The notes beneath the pieces are model-generated. The model had not been told where the DNA came from. It did no database searches and was given only the letters and a program-made list of their open reading frames with translations. 64,000 bases of DNA from Bemisia tabaci (Eukaryota; Arthropoda; Insecta; Hemiptera; Aleyrodidae): the NCBI RefSeq assembly GCF_918797505.1, contig NC_092793.1, positions 48,224,243 to 48,288,242 of the forward strand. The letters run 5' to 3'. This document shows, piece after piece, positions 38,501-44,061 of the stretch. A program made the position numbers and the translations under genes. Each line of letters begins with the position of its first letter. Positions within the stretch are counted from its first letter, which is position 1.

Positions 38501-39222
38501 TCTATCATATAGTTCCATTTGAATTTATTCATATTTTCATGGTTCTTTTGACCATAATTACATTCAAATACACTTCTCTATGACTGTGGGCTATTTGTTG
38601 AAAAACAATGAACTTAGCAAGCAAACTCACAGCTGTTGGGAAATTGTGCTAGTTTGCAATCAGAGACTTCACAAAAAGTTTCAAGACATTTTTCGGGAAG
38701 TTTTGCGTTAACAAATAAAACTTAAGCAATTTGAAATGCATCAGTTAGGTGGAGTTTTAAAAAATTCATACATTTCTATTTTTCAAAATAAATAATAAGA
38801 ACCTGGCATGAGGTACCTCCTTGTGCATTTTTTAGAGCTACGGAGGATAAAAGATTTATTGAATTCGGTGAGTTGGAGGAAATAAAAGGGATAAAGGAGG
38901 CGTAACCAGACTCCAGGAGATTCATTCGTGTGCCGCTCGAGACACCTCTGAAACCCTTCATTGCATTTTTCTTTTTTCTTTTTTCTTTTTCTTTTTTCTT
39001 TTCCTCTTTTTTTTCGTTTAAATGGCAGGAGGAATGCATACAAACCTGTGCAGTAGCGCGGCTCGTCCGATTTATCCGGGCAGTCGGCGATCCCATTGCA
39101 GTATTGATCCAATCGAATGCAGCGTCCGTTTCTGCAGGGAAATTCGGAGATTCTACAGGCAGGAATTGGCAAAGTACCCGGCACCAAGAAAACCAATAAA
39201 TATATCACTCTTCCGACAGCCT
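7914..39222 (-). CDS. Gene 1: LDLa-CUB(x4)-LDLa single-pass membrane protein (eight supported exons)
   Basis: Joined on the minus strand from exons 39046-39222, 33024-33160, 19602-20039, 18222-18652, 12001-12514, 10834-11235, 9296-9630 and 7914-8553. Every junction is phase-consistent and every intron is GT-AG. The product is about 1023 residues plus an unproven N-terminus. Order: hydrophobic signal-like segment, LDLa module, CUB1, CUB2, CUB3, a fourth CUB-like region with extra cysteines, second LDLa module, transmembrane helix, and a basic cytoplasmic tail of about 40 residues. This is the layout of cell-surface receptors or co-receptors; CUB and LDLa modules normally bind protein ligands and calcium. 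LEV-10/Neto-type receptor-clustering proteins and Drosophila Culd belong to the same broad class, but I cannot assign orthology. The introns (about 0.7-13 kb) are full of foldback repeats. Function is inferred from domains only. Confidence 0.85.
8554..9295 (-). other. Gene 1 last intron (742 bp)
   Basis: The intron between exons 9296-9630 and 7914-8553. It holds a copy of the GACAGGAAGTCTGC repeat (about 8876-8990) and the foldback element at 9101-9260. Nothing else supported. Confidence 0.8.
9101..9260. repeat. Family D foldback element (GGCGGATCCAGCAAT ends), copy 1
   Basis: GGCGGATCCAGCAATT to AATTGCTGGATCCGCC, with inner arms GGCAACACCGGAT and ATCCGGTGTTGCC and an ATTTAAA / TTTAAAT pair around ATCGATTCTTG. 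Three copies in the window; this one lies just beyond a gene 1 splice donor. Confidence 0.8.
9296..9630 (-). CDS. Gene 1 exon: fourth CUB-like module (part 2)
   Basis: 111 codons plus two bases, phase 0 to phase 2. The acceptor is AATGTGTTTCAG; the donor is AAACG|GTAAGT. The sequence opens VLELTFKIFNMN and continues YFYAEFEMV, which resembles the last strands of a CUB domain, then a cysteine-containing linker (ADCARKQRLRGSGG) and QCFGTPWFIEANENKSLFLM. It ends RILLYYGTTK. Potential glycosylation sites are NMT and NKS. A foldback element with GGATCCGCC termini (9101-9260) begins about 35 nt downstream of the donor. I do not recognise a named domain for the second half. Confidence 0.9.
10604..10801. 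repeat. Foldback element with CACTG-A(n) right terminus
   Basis: CTGAAAAAAAAAACAC at the left and TTTTTTTCAGTG at the right. Inner arms GGGCTATATAGACATG and CATGTCTATATAGCCC, with a core around CCGAAAGTTCCGGGTGTAGC and GCACCCGGAACTTCCGG. Related to 48670-48842. It begins 32 nt inside the intron after gene 1 exon 10834-11235. Confidence 0.8.
10834..11235 (-). CDS. Gene 1 exon: fourth, CUB-like module (part 1)
   Basis: 134 codons, phase 0 at both ends. The acceptor is GCTTATGCCTCAG; the donor is AAG|GTATGT. It starts VPTTTCSRLFRKMRSG, resembling a CUB opening with a cysteine and a conserved glycine, then NLSCYYRIEAGPGERVQL, which resembles the second CUB cysteine and core strand. Then follow NVSFGERAECYTETDPHTG and a CICNN motif. 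Potential N-glycosylation sites are NLS, NVS and NAT. The cysteine spacing departs from a canonical CUB, so the fold is inferred. A foldback element (10604-10801) lies 32 nt inside the downstream intron. Confidence 0.9.
11360..11480. repeat. Partial copy of the 43.8-kb inverted element
   Basis: Matches the right half of 43796-44061: TAGTTTAGCATTTCC, GACCACCCATTTCAAT, ATCGCTCCAT, CCATGTGTCTTCTTTGTATA, CGATTACAATAATC. Only one arm is present. Confidence 0.6.
11556..11752. repeat. Foldback element with CACTGAAAAAAA terminus
   Basis: CACTGAAAAAAATAG at the left and TTTTTTTCTGTG at the right; inner arms CTGTTCACAGGGCTCC and GGAGCCCTGTGAACAG; centre rich in TTCTGTTC/GAACAGAA. In the gene 1 intron between exons 12001-12514 and 10834-11235. 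Confidence 0.75.
12001..12514 (-). CDS. Gene 1 exon: CUB3
   Basis: One completing base plus 171 codons, leaving in phase 0. The acceptor is TTGCTTGTTCCAG; the donor is GATGAC|GTAAGT. It encodes essentially one CUB domain: the opening CEFLVNA, then GFVLSPRHTLPANSTC (a variant of the SPNYP motif), LVWLYFVSY, CATRLRIWDGG, GDHCDAPKLC and the closing FRLRYEFV strand. Potential N-glycosylation sites are NAS, NST and NAT. Extra cysteine pairs (GDHCDAPKLCD and GRPC) suggest additional disulfides over a minimal CUB fold. The reverse strand of this exon shows long open frames; these are shadows caused by high GC. Confidence 0.92.
12571..12905. repeat. Foldback element, ~335 bp
   Basis: AGAGACCCTCCACTGGCCTC at the left and ACTAGTGGAGGGTCTCTTT at the right, with TTACTTTCGG / CCGAAAGTAA inner arms and a second nested inverted pair, TTGACCTACGTACATGGT and ACCATGTATATAGGTAGGTCAA. 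Begins about 60 nt outside the acceptor of gene 1 exon 12001-12514. Confidence 0.75.
14689..14842. repeat. Perfect 77-bp tandem duplication
   Basis: The 77-bp unit starting AAACAGTATAAGATCTGC and ending CAACGTGGGGAC occurs at 14689-14765 and again, identical, at 14766-14842. Perfect identity in a neutral intron implies either a very recent duplication or an assembly artefact. Confidence 0.9.
16250..16372. repeat. Interspersed repeat shared with 27405-27515
   Basis: Direct match to 27405-27515: ATGAATCAAGGGTATCCTTG, CAGCTCACTTGGTAG, GGAATTCATCAAATTTCAGA and CTGCAAATTCTC in the same order. Confidence 0.6.
16785..16905. repeat. ATCGAT-rich inverted repeat family, copy 1
   Basis: TCTCGAATGATCGTTATCGAT, then GATAGGGATGTATCGATCG and ACGATTCAACGATCG. 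Related copies lie at 24385-24480 and 45880-45975 (arms ATCGATAAATCCCTATC and similar). Confidence 0.5.
17579..17796. repeat. Family B palindromic MITE, decayed copy
   Basis: CAGCGCTGTATGAACCTTCAG at the left and ATTTCCATTCGACATTCCTC at the right, with the family's internal AATTTTGTTTAAAATATC segment. Ends eroded. Confidence 0.55.
17952..18178. repeat. Family C foldback element, copy 1
   Basis: CACTGGAAAAAAACACATTG at the left, AATGCGTTTTTTTTTCCAGTG at the right; arms GATCTAGAGTCCAGACTCTT and AAGAGTCTGAACTCTAGATC, then TACTCTTGATTCAATCAGA and TGATTGAATCAAGAGTA. Ends 43 nt inside the intron after gene 1 exon 18222-18652. Confidence 0.88.
18222..18652 (-). CDS. Gene 1 exon: remainder of CUB2
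   Basis: 143 codons plus two bases, phase 0 to phase 2. The acceptor is a T run ending in AAG, not CAG or TAG, which is tolerated but uncommon; the donor is GAG|GTAAGA. The sequence begins VPTCKHAMISV and contains a Ser/Thr-rich insertion (EGASTSTSATGG), the strand LRVWEDC, the HLMFYDGAS and VKYCGGDWL motifs typical of CUB domains, and the closing GFELDVDILF strand. It ends in a short linker, DSDSLDFARQSR. The split final codon (AG plus T from the next exon) encodes Ser. A Family C foldback element starts about 44 nt into the following intron. Confidence 0.92.
18752..19005. repeat. Family B palindromic MITE, copy 1
   Basis: CTGTCATGCTAAGGAAAAAC at the left and CGTTCTTCCTTAGCACGGCAG at the right; inner arms CCTTCAGGCGTTGCCAAATTT and AAATTTGGCAACTCTCGAATG; AT-rich centre. 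About 250 bp. The most abundant element in the window. Confidence 0.85.
19257..19559. repeat. Foldback element, ~300 bp, beside gene 1 exon
   Basis: ATGTAAATGGGAGAGCTG at the left and CAGCTCTCCCATTTACAT at the right; inner arms CACTTTTTCGATAC and GTATCGAAAAAGTG. Starts 42 nt inside the intron downstream of the 19602-20039 donor. Confidence 0.8.
19602..20039 (-). CDS. Gene 1 exon: second half of CUB1 and start of CUB2
   Basis: 146 codons, phase 0 at both ends. The acceptor is GTTGTGTTGCAG; the donor, AAGAAG|GTCAGC, is a weak non-consensus site. CUB1 continues with LMFESFEL, a cysteine-containing GCPDGHMQL strand, the WCG motif (FTGGFWCG) and the closing FSFRLRYKF strand. CUB2 then starts with a cysteine-rich segment (CSRNFYECYFKRC), followed by SPNYPGIYP, the classic CUB SPNYP motif, and NVTCYLTI, where NVT is a potential N-glycosylation site. 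The exon is strongly GC-rich against its flanks. An inverted-repeat element begins about 42 nt inside the downstream intron. Confidence 0.92.
20103..20408. repeat. Foldback element rich in GGTAATTTTACC
   Basis: CACTGAAAAAAAATTCTCGG at the left and ATTTTTTTTTTCAGTG at the right; the interior contains many short palindromic units of the form GGTAAAATTACC / GGTAATTTTACC. It shares CACTG-A(n) termini with unrelated elements. Confidence 0.8.
20585..20821. repeat. MITE with GACAGGAAAAGG ends
   Basis: GAATAAAAATAGACAGGAAAAGG at the left and CCTTTTCCTGTCAATTTTATT at the right, then CGAGGCTGAAAAACACGCAA and TTGTGTGTGTTTCAGCCTC. About 237 bp. Confidence 0.75.
21291..21425. repeat. Family E inverted repeat (CTGACGTAAGGGCGTATCTC), copy 1
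   Basis: CTCTGACGTAAAGGCGTATCTC at the left, GAGGTACGCGCTTACGTCA at the right. Copies at 39777-39900, 50747-50904 and 59068-59212. Confidence 0.7.
21967..22325. repeat. Near-perfect 359-bp palindrome
   Basis: CACGGAGAAAAAAAGTTCGTG to CACGAGATTTTTTTCTCCGTG, with almost the whole element pairing: GGGACCCGAAGTTTAGGTCA with TGACCTAAACTTCGGGTCCC, ATATGGATCTCTGAAG with CTTCAGAGATCCATAT. The centre is short TTCAGATGT-type sub-repeats. If transcribed it would fold into one long hairpin. Confidence 0.9.
22552..22754. repeat. Foldback element with CACGGAAAAA termini
   Basis: CACGGAAAAAATTGATTGC to GCAATTTCATTTTTTCCGTG; inner arms CCAACATGTTTCAAATG and CATTGAAACATGTTGGG. Confidence 0.8.
24003..24215. 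repeat. Foldback element with CACCGAAAAAAA / TTTTTCAGTG termini
   Basis: ACACCGAAAAAAAGGTATGC to GCATACTATTTTTTTCAGTG; arms GGATGTCAAAAATGTGTCTG and CAGACACATTTTTGACATCC. Confidence 0.8.
24385..24480. repeat. ATCGAT-rich inverted repeat family, copy 2
   Basis: TCTCGAATGATCCTGATCGA, GAATCCCTATCTTAGCAATG, CGATTCAACGGTTGAGC. Partly palindromic. Confidence 0.5.
25221..25382. repeat. Family D foldback element, copy 2
   Basis: The same element as 9101-9260 in the opposite orientation, with GGCGGATCCAGCAATT and AATTGCTGGATCCGC ends. Confidence 0.8.
25878..26125. repeat. Family B palindromic MITE, copy 2
   Basis: CTGCTGTGCTAAGGAAGAAG to GGCGTTTTTCCTTAGTACGGC, with AATTGCCAAATTT and TTAGCAACGTC inner arms. 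Confidence 0.78.
26306..26457. repeat. Family D foldback element, copy 3 (diverged)
   Basis: CAGTGGCGGATCAAGCGAGT to CCGGATCTGCCTCTGG, with the same ATTTAAA arms and ATCGATTCT centre but altered ends. Confidence 0.65.
26629..26880. repeat. Family B palindromic MITE, copy 3
   Basis: CCGTGCTGACGAAGAACGCTG to GGCGTTTTCCCATAACACGGC; GAGTTGCCAAATTTCC and GGAATTTTGGCAACG arms. Confidence 0.82.
27092..27252. repeat. Foldback repeat with CCAGTGGC-type ends, copy 1
   Basis: AGTAGCGTGGCGTGAATGATC at the left, GCAAAGCGCGCCCCGCCGCTG at the right, with GGTGTTCGCTGCGAACACC at the centre (a perfect small palindrome). The other copy is 57387-57537. Confidence 0.65.
27405..27515. repeat. Interspersed repeat shared with 16250-16372
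   Basis: Second copy: ATGAACCAAGGGTATCCTTG, CAGTTCACTCAGTAG, CGAAATTCATCTAATTTCAG and CTGCAAATTCTC. Confidence 0.6.
28411..28639. repeat. Family A palindromic MITE, copy 2
   Basis: ACACAGTGGATCGAGTCA at the left and GACTCGATCTACTGTGCG at the right, same interior as copy 1 in reverse order. It appears inserted beside or into a decayed Family B element that ends just before it (ATCATACGGC). Confidence 0.82.
28656..28915. repeat. Family C foldback element, copy 2
   Basis: CACTGGGGGAAAAAAAAA to a long T run and CAGTG. Same GATCTA...GACTCTT and TACTCTTGATTCAATCAGA arms as copy 1. The right T run has expanded to about 28 bp. Confidence 0.85.
29367..29606. repeat. Family C foldback element, copy 3
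   Basis: CACTGGAAAAAAAAAAACAC to a TG/T run and CCAGTG. Nearly full-length copy with the same paired arms; lies 450 bp from copy 2. Confidence 0.87.
30110..30790. repeat. Tandem repeat, period ~307 bp, two-plus units
   Basis: TTTTTGCAGT-GTGAA-GCATAG recurs about every 307 bp (near 30169 and 30476, with a degraded copy at 30092 and the tail at 30780). Units share long identical stretches such as GGTATCGGAACTTGGCTGTT and CGTGATACCTCACGCATTCC. The two open frames inside are repeats of each other and not genes. Confidence 0.85.
31935..32010. repeat. Short AACCAT-rich tract
   Basis: Repeated CAACCATC, TTAACCATAG and TTAACCATCG units: a weak microsatellite-like stretch. Confidence 0.4.
32158..32600. 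repeat. Diverged direct repeat pair, spacing ~330 bp
   Basis: A segment beginning CACGATTTTTTAATGCCACT (32158) and one beginning CACGGCTCTTTGATACCACT (32487) share GTGCTTTGT/GTGTTTTGT, AAGTGTCAT/AAGCATCGT and GAAGGCGAAATGAG/GAAGGCGAGATGAG in the same order. Possibly an old tandem duplication. Confidence 0.55.
33024..33160 (-). CDS. Gene 1 exon: first half of CUB1
   Basis: A small exon isolated between introns of about 5.9 and 13 kb. The acceptor is a long T tract ending TTTTTTTTCAG; the donor is CAG|GTAATT. It enters in phase 1 and leaves in phase 0, exactly what is needed to join the LDLa exon (ends phase 1) to the exon at 19602-20039 (starts phase 0). The 45 codons start CNRTYYGD and include LPFLCHLTF, and end GELVQ: the first paired cysteines and early beta strands of a CUB domain. 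The next exon opens LMFESFEL, the standard continuation. Easily missed by gene finders because it is short. Confidence 0.85.
33351..33582. repeat. Family A palindromic MITE, copy 3
   Basis: CAGTGGATCGAGTCA at the left, GACTCAATCCAGTGTGC at the right, with the GGTCGGAC / GTCC internal arms. It lies about 190 bp upstream (on the minus strand) of the small CUB1 exon of gene 1. Confidence 0.82.
34916..35131 (+). mobile_element. tRNA-derived SINE-like element
   Basis: The head contains an A-box-like TGACCTAGCGG and a perfect B-box GGTTCGAATCC about 40 nt later, as in a tRNA gene with an internal polymerase III promoter. The body (GGATCTGCAGAAACAGATTC, CGGCCTTAGTCCCTGAACAT) is not tRNA, and the 3' end is an AATAAAAAATAATAAT tail. 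That combination is typical of SINEs. No clear target-site duplication was seen. Confidence 0.65.
35458..35685. repeat. Family A palindromic MITE, copy 4
   Basis: GCACACTGGATCGGGTCA to ACTCGATCCACTGTGC, with internal arms AGAGGTCGGACAAAATTTG and ACGACCTCTC. In the gene 1 intron between the CUB1 and LDLa exons. Confidence 0.82.
37210..37464. repeat. Family B palindromic MITE, copy 4
   Basis: CACTGTCAGGCTCAGGAAAAA to GTGTTTCCTCAGAACAGCAG; GAGTTGCCAAATTTTC and GGAAATTTGCCAACG arms. Confidence 0.8.
37821..38073. repeat. Family B palindromic MITE, copy 5
   Basis: CTGCAGTCCTGAGGAAAAACG to GTTCTTCCGTAGCACGGCAG; GCGTTGCCAAATTTCC and GGCAACTCTCGAATG arms. Confidence 0.82.
39046..39222 (-). CDS. Gene 1 exon: signal segment plus first LDLa module
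   Basis: The acceptor is a T-rich tract ending in TTGTTGCAG just above 39222; the donor is ACAG|GTTTGT with the last exon base at 39046. It enters in phase 1 and leaves in phase 1. The 58 full codons begin with a hydrophobic stretch (residues 5-13 of the exon, VIYLLVFLV) ending PIPA, then an LDLa module with six cysteines at exon residues 22, 29, 34, 41, 47 and 57 and the calcium-site signature DCPDKSDE. The usual Asp after cysteine 4 is Asn (CNG). The reading frame stays open upstream to an ATG at 39331, so an alternative start without an upstream exon is possible; the strong acceptor argues for splicing. Confidence 0.78.
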
Positions 39223-39375
39223 CTGCAACAAAACCGAACGCATGCTTCCATGAATATCTTGCTCGTATTTTCTCTGGCTTCTTATTGGGCTCGCCAAACC
39301 CATGTGCAGATGAATTTCTTGCCGAAGACAAAAAACATGTATAGGATATCCTAAGCTTAGTCTGCCCGACTATAC

Positions 39376-39628
39376 GGCCGTGCTAAGGAAGAACGCCGTA
39401 TGAGCCTTCAAATGTTGCCAAGTTTCCTCGGATTAAAACCGAATTTCCTGGAGAAATAGTCAATATTATTCCTCAAAACTTTCAGACAATTTTGTACGCA
39501 GTTTAATCTAAAATATCTGAAAATTTTAAGGAAAAACGTGCATGAATGTTGTCAAAAATACATGTTTTATCAAGGAAAATTTGGCAACTTTCGAATGTTC
39601 ATACGGCGTTCTTCCTTAGCACAGCAGT
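39376..39628. repeat. Family B palindromic MITE, copy 6
   Basis: GGCCGTGCTAAGGAAGAACG to CGTTCTTCCTTAGCACAGCAG; one of the best-preserved copies, about 150 bp beyond the 5' edge of the gene 1 LDLa exon. Confidence 0.85.
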
Positions 39629-39776
39629 GAAGGAGTGTTTCTATTGCTCAAAACAGGGCTTTTCCATCTATTGAGTTTTTTCCCGGATGAGCCTTTAGGC
39701 GAAGCATACATTGATATACAGTTGCTCCTACAGCGCACTCTGGCGCGTCGCGACACCTGAACGCCACTTCCCGTCG

Positions 39777-39900
39777 CTCTTCTGACGCACAGACGTATCT
39801 CTATTTCCACATGAGCCCCAGAAAGTTTAGAGTTTTACGGAGCCCAGGAACCACGCGGAAATTAAGATACGCCCTCACGTCAGAGGAGCGACGATACGAG
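39777..39900. repeat. Family E inverted repeat, copy 2
   Basis: TCTTCTGACGCACAGACGTAT to GATACGCCCTCACGTCAGAGG. Confidence 0.68.
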
Positions 39901-40650
39901 CCTATATCTTTCCAAAAGTTTTCAGGGAACGGACAATGTAAAATATGTTAATAGACGCCCTACCGCTATCCCTTGAAGGGATGACCCCTTCTTCTTCCTT
40001 GGGATGCTCAATCCGAAACTCGTTTGGGGACCCCTTTTTCCACATTCTTTGCACAGGTCCAGACTACTACCATAGCCTCTGGTCGAAGCTATCCCTTAGC
40101 TTTTTGAAAAAATCATCATTTTTTCTGAATTTTGATGATATTTGAAAACCTTAACTCATGGAAGATGACAGTCCTCCAAACCTCACAGCGCTGAATTTAT
40201 CCATGGTCTCAAAAATACCAAAATCTGTAGTAATAGGAATATTTGCTCCACCACCTTGGACCCCCCGAAATGCCCCTTCGAATAATTTTTCCGTTGAGTT
40301 TTCAGAGTTGAACTGCGAGTAAAATTATTTGAACAGTTCAAGAACAAAATGCCAAAGTTTGTCAGGAAATTCGTATTTAATTGGAATGAAAGGCAACATG
40401 CGGCTGCTTGTGCGGTATTCCCCCTCTCCCCCTCATTTTGAATAAGCAGCCCAATCAAAACATGAGTTTAAAAAAACGATCCAATCGATAGGTATTCACA
40501 CATTTCGACGAGAACTTTCTGAGGTTTGTTTTTTCGCCTGTTGCTGCCGGCAGATTCATTTTCTCGACGATCGCGTGGGGTTGAGGATCCGATGGATAGG
40601 TTTTCCGCTCTTAAGATGATTAGCGTGCCTGATTCGCTTTCACCCGCGAG

Positions 40651-40712
40651 GAGGGTTAGAGGGAGGGGAGGAGGGAGGAGAGGGAGGGGAGGAGGGAGGA
40701 GAGGGAGGGATA
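40651..40712 (+). repeat. G-rich minisatellite with quadruplex potential
   Basis: Two copies of the 21-bp unit GAGGGAGGGGAGGAGGGAGG plus A, followed by another GAGGGAGGGA. Many G runs of three or four separated by one to three bases, so G-quadruplex formation on the plus strand is plausible. Confidence 0.8.
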
Positions 40713-40917
40713 AAAAATACCGGCCGTAAAAAGCAAATGGCGAGACGCCGACACACTCATACCCAGCGCAAATTGGGTTTTCAAGTGGAGGAACTCATTA
40801 AATTCCTGTGGAGTGTAAAGACGGCAAGCCATTTCTCAAGACCCACCCCTCGCTCCCGCACCAATTTTCCGCCTCCGACAGCTGCCACGTCGCCAGTGAA
40901 AGTTCTCGCGTTCCGAC

Positions 40918-41151
40918 GCACGGTGGCTCGATTCAATTGGAGAGGTCGGACAAAATTTGGAAACTTTAAAAGCTTATTCTCCGTCCATTCAAAACTTTGA
41001 TGTCTTAAAAGTTGTTTCATTGGTTTCTTCGTGAAATTGTCTTCAAGGAGGACCCTTCAAAATTCACAATGTAACGAAGTGAACATCAAAATTTGCAGTT
41101 TTAGTCAAAAATTTTATGTCCTACCTCTACCTTTGACTCAATCCCTCGTGC
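40918..41151. repeat. Family A palindromic MITE, copy 5
   Basis: GCACGGTGGCTCGATTCA to ACTCAATCCCTCGTGC, with arms AGAGGTCGGACAAAATTTG and GTCCTACCTCT. Slightly diverged ends. Confidence 0.78.
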
Positions 41152-41209
41152 GACGATGTCCTGGACCGCCGCGGTAAGGAGGAACGCCTTATGCGCATTC
41201 AAATGTTGG

Positions 41210-41460
41210 CAAATTTCTCCCATTTCCTAAATTTATCTCCTTCTTTCCCTCTTTCTCTCGTTGACTCCTTTTTAATCCCTTTTATCCCTGTTCCTCTGTC
41301 TCCTCCTTCTCTCTTTCTCTCTTTTTTGCCCGATCTAATCCTTTCTCCGTTATCTCTTTTCACTTCCTTCTTCTCCTTTTACTTTTACTTTATTAGTATT
41401 TTCCTTTCTTTCTCTTGTTTCCTCTTTTATCCTATTTCATCCCTTTCCTTTGTTTCCTAA
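41210..41460. repeat. Pyrimidine-rich low-complexity tract
   Basis: About 250 bp of almost unbroken C/T (TCTCCTTCTTTCCCTCTTTC and similar). The open frame it contains is low-complexity and not a gene. Confidence 0.7.
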
Positions 41461-43370
41461 TCTCTACGTTACCCGCAAAACGCATTGAATACATTGCTCT
41501 TTTCTTAAGTCAATTCCAGAGTTAGAAATGTGTATTATATGTTTGTTTTCAAATTAGATCGTTCATACCTCCTACTCCTGCTAACTTTGCACCTCTTTTT
41601 CTCGGTTTGAACTTGCTAAGATTTGAGGAGTTTCGAAATATCCGCTACAATTTTATTTTTTAAAAATAGACCGAGCCAATATCATGGCTTGAAATTTCCA
41701 TGGAATATGCTTTATAAAGTGAAGAAAAATCACTGAAATTTTCAAAAAATTAAGTTCAGTAGTTTTTCATGCAGAAAATATAGTATTAACAAGAAGTCTG
41801 CAACGCCGCAAACCGACAAACGCATATCTGCAGTTTCATCATCGATATATCGCGAGAGGAGGCAAGATAGCTCAATACAGTCTGTTCTGCTGCGGTTTAT
41901 CCGCGAGAGGAGAAGAAGAAAGTGCATTGAAATTTGCAATTGTTATACTTTGATGTGAGAAGTCAATTTCACGCGAAAATTCCTCCCTAAATGTGGCAAT
42001 GCTGCCTCTGGTTGTCACTCATTTTCCCGGAATGCCTCTTTCCTACCCGTAAAAATCTCTTCCTTCACTTTTCTCCTCATTAATTCTCCACGTATCCCTC
42101 CCCTCCGTCCTTTTGTTTAATTCTCGTCACAGGGCGACATCTAGCGTCGTTTTTTGAGTACGGACCTCATCTTTCCCTCATTTAATTCCTTTTGTTTCTA
42201 GCGGGCGTGCTATGAAACATTGTTACGTTTTCCGGCTCAGATGCTCGATTTATATTCAGCATCCATCATAAACCTGTTTTTCCATGATAAAAATGAATAA
42301 AAATAAAACAAACCTCTTAGAATTCAATCTTTCTCCTAATTAGCGTTCATAGAGATGCAAATTCCGCACGCGAGAAAACATGGAGTATCAAATTCCTCAC
42401 AAAAAAGGCAGTCGAACGGCTTAGAATTGTATTTTTTTTTTATTGAAACTCACTTATAAAAACCATCAAAAATTGTTGGAGACCCCTGGTTGGTCTAAAA
42501 ATTAATCGTGTAGTTTTACAAACAGCTCTCAAAAGATGGGGAACAGAGGCCCCCTTCAAAAAACGCAAATTTGCTCAACAGACGCGGAGGCTCAGGAACG
42601 GATGATTCCATGAATCCGAATTGGAGAGTCCCGTTACCCAAAGAATTTTCTCTGATAAAGCACATGAGGGGCTTCCACAGGCTAAATTTAGGATGCCAAA
42701 GTCCCTCTCCCACCTCCTCAGAAAAGCCCTTGGTTGCGACGAGGCCCTTAATTTTGGATTCATTTTGGCCCGACTACCCGTGAAAACATTTTTTTCATCA
42801 GCCTCTACCTCAATTTAGTGAATTTGAATTTTAGAAGGGGGTAGGGGGCTCTGGTCCTCATTTTTATAGGTCAATATTTTGGACCAGAATGGACTGATTT
42901 TGGATTCCTTGGTGTCGATTCAGGTTATTATTGTCCGTGCTTTCTGCTTCCGATGATATAATTTGAAAATTTCCCCTTTGACCCAAACTATTCAGCGAAG
43001 ACCCTCCTATCATCTTTCGAGCCCGAGGGGGGCCAAGGAGACTCCAGGACCATACAATTCCGAATTCTTGGGGTCGATTTCGTTGTTGCAAGATCAAATT
43101 TAAGAGCTTTCTTTTCTCTTGTGATGTTTGTCTCAGAAAAAAACCAGCAGCACCATCGTATCTCCTGCAAACTTTTACGTAAGATTGAGGACATTAAATT
43201 GCAAATCAACGTTGCATGCAAGAGCCCATTACGCTGAAAATGTAAAGAATGAAGTTATTCCTGTAATCACAGTGCACTCTGGCCGAAAAAATTTGAAAAA
43301 AATCTCAAATAGAGTTACACCGTGTTTGTTTTGGGCGGCAAATTATGAATCCGTCCATCCAATGGTTAAA

Positions 43371-43795
43371 GAGGGTAGAGTTCCTCTATACGGAGAGTAT
43401 GGACAACTCGATTTATGTAGCTCTTAGGGCTCAAAAGGGCGACAACGTGTGAAACGAAAATCACCAGAAAACTGCCACTGCCAACCCATGCATTTGAAAG
43501 ATTAATCGATACGGCCGACAGCGCATTGTAGATGAGAGTCTTAAAGGATTAATACTTCGAAACTGAGAAAATTTAGGTATGCGAAATCAAAGTTTTATAC
43601 GTGTTTTTATAATTTTTGATCAGTTAAGAAACGACGGGTGGTAAGAATTATGAAAATAGTACCACTGGATAGTTCGAGTACATAGATTGGCAGCCCATTT
43701 TAGGCCCCAAGAGCTACGTGACCTGATCAAACCTAACTTTCAAATTTTCGAGTTGTCCATACTCTCCCGATAAAGGTACTCTAGAACAGCGGGCC
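43371..43795. repeat. Foldback element with GGAGAGTATGGACAACTCG arms
   Basis: CTATACGGAGAGTATGGACAA near 43385 is mirrored by TTGTCCATACTCTCCCGATA near 43755; GTAGCTCTTAGGGC is mirrored by GCCCCAAGAGCTAC. Related single arms are visible near 13220-13300, 19180-19230 and 35225-35330. Confidence 0.6.
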
Positions 43796-44061
43796 GATTA
43801 TTGAAATTGATAGACAAAGCTATAGACAAAGAAGACAAAAGAGATATGGAAGGATCCTATTGGTGGAGGCGGGTGGTTGCAATGGACAAAGGAGGTATGT
43901 AATAGACTAAATAACGGCAACCCACGAGGGACCCGATAGTTAGTCCATCATTTCCTCCCTTAGTTTATCGGAACCACCCATTTCAACCAATAGGATCGCT
44001 CCATACTCCCTATGTCTTCTTTGTCTATAGCTTTGTCGATCGATTTCAATAATCGGCCCGC
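43796..44061. repeat. Foldback element, ~265 bp
   Basis: CGATTATTGAAATTGATAGA to CGATCGATTTCAATAATCGG; AAGCTATAGACAAAGAAGAC to GTCTTCTTTGTCTATAGCTT; GATCCTATTGGTGG to CCAATAGGATC. One arm recurs at 11360-11480. Confidence 0.8.

Larger units (their letters stand above)
33161..39045 (-). other. Gene 1 intron of 5.9 kb
   Basis: Holds two Family A copies (33351, 35458), a SINE-like element (34916-35131) and two Family B copies (37210, 37821). GC-richer patches near 33600-33970, 35400 and 36900 contain open frames with no recognisable domain. A T/C-rich tract (38970-39012) lies just downstream of the LDLa exon donor. Confidence 0.6.
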
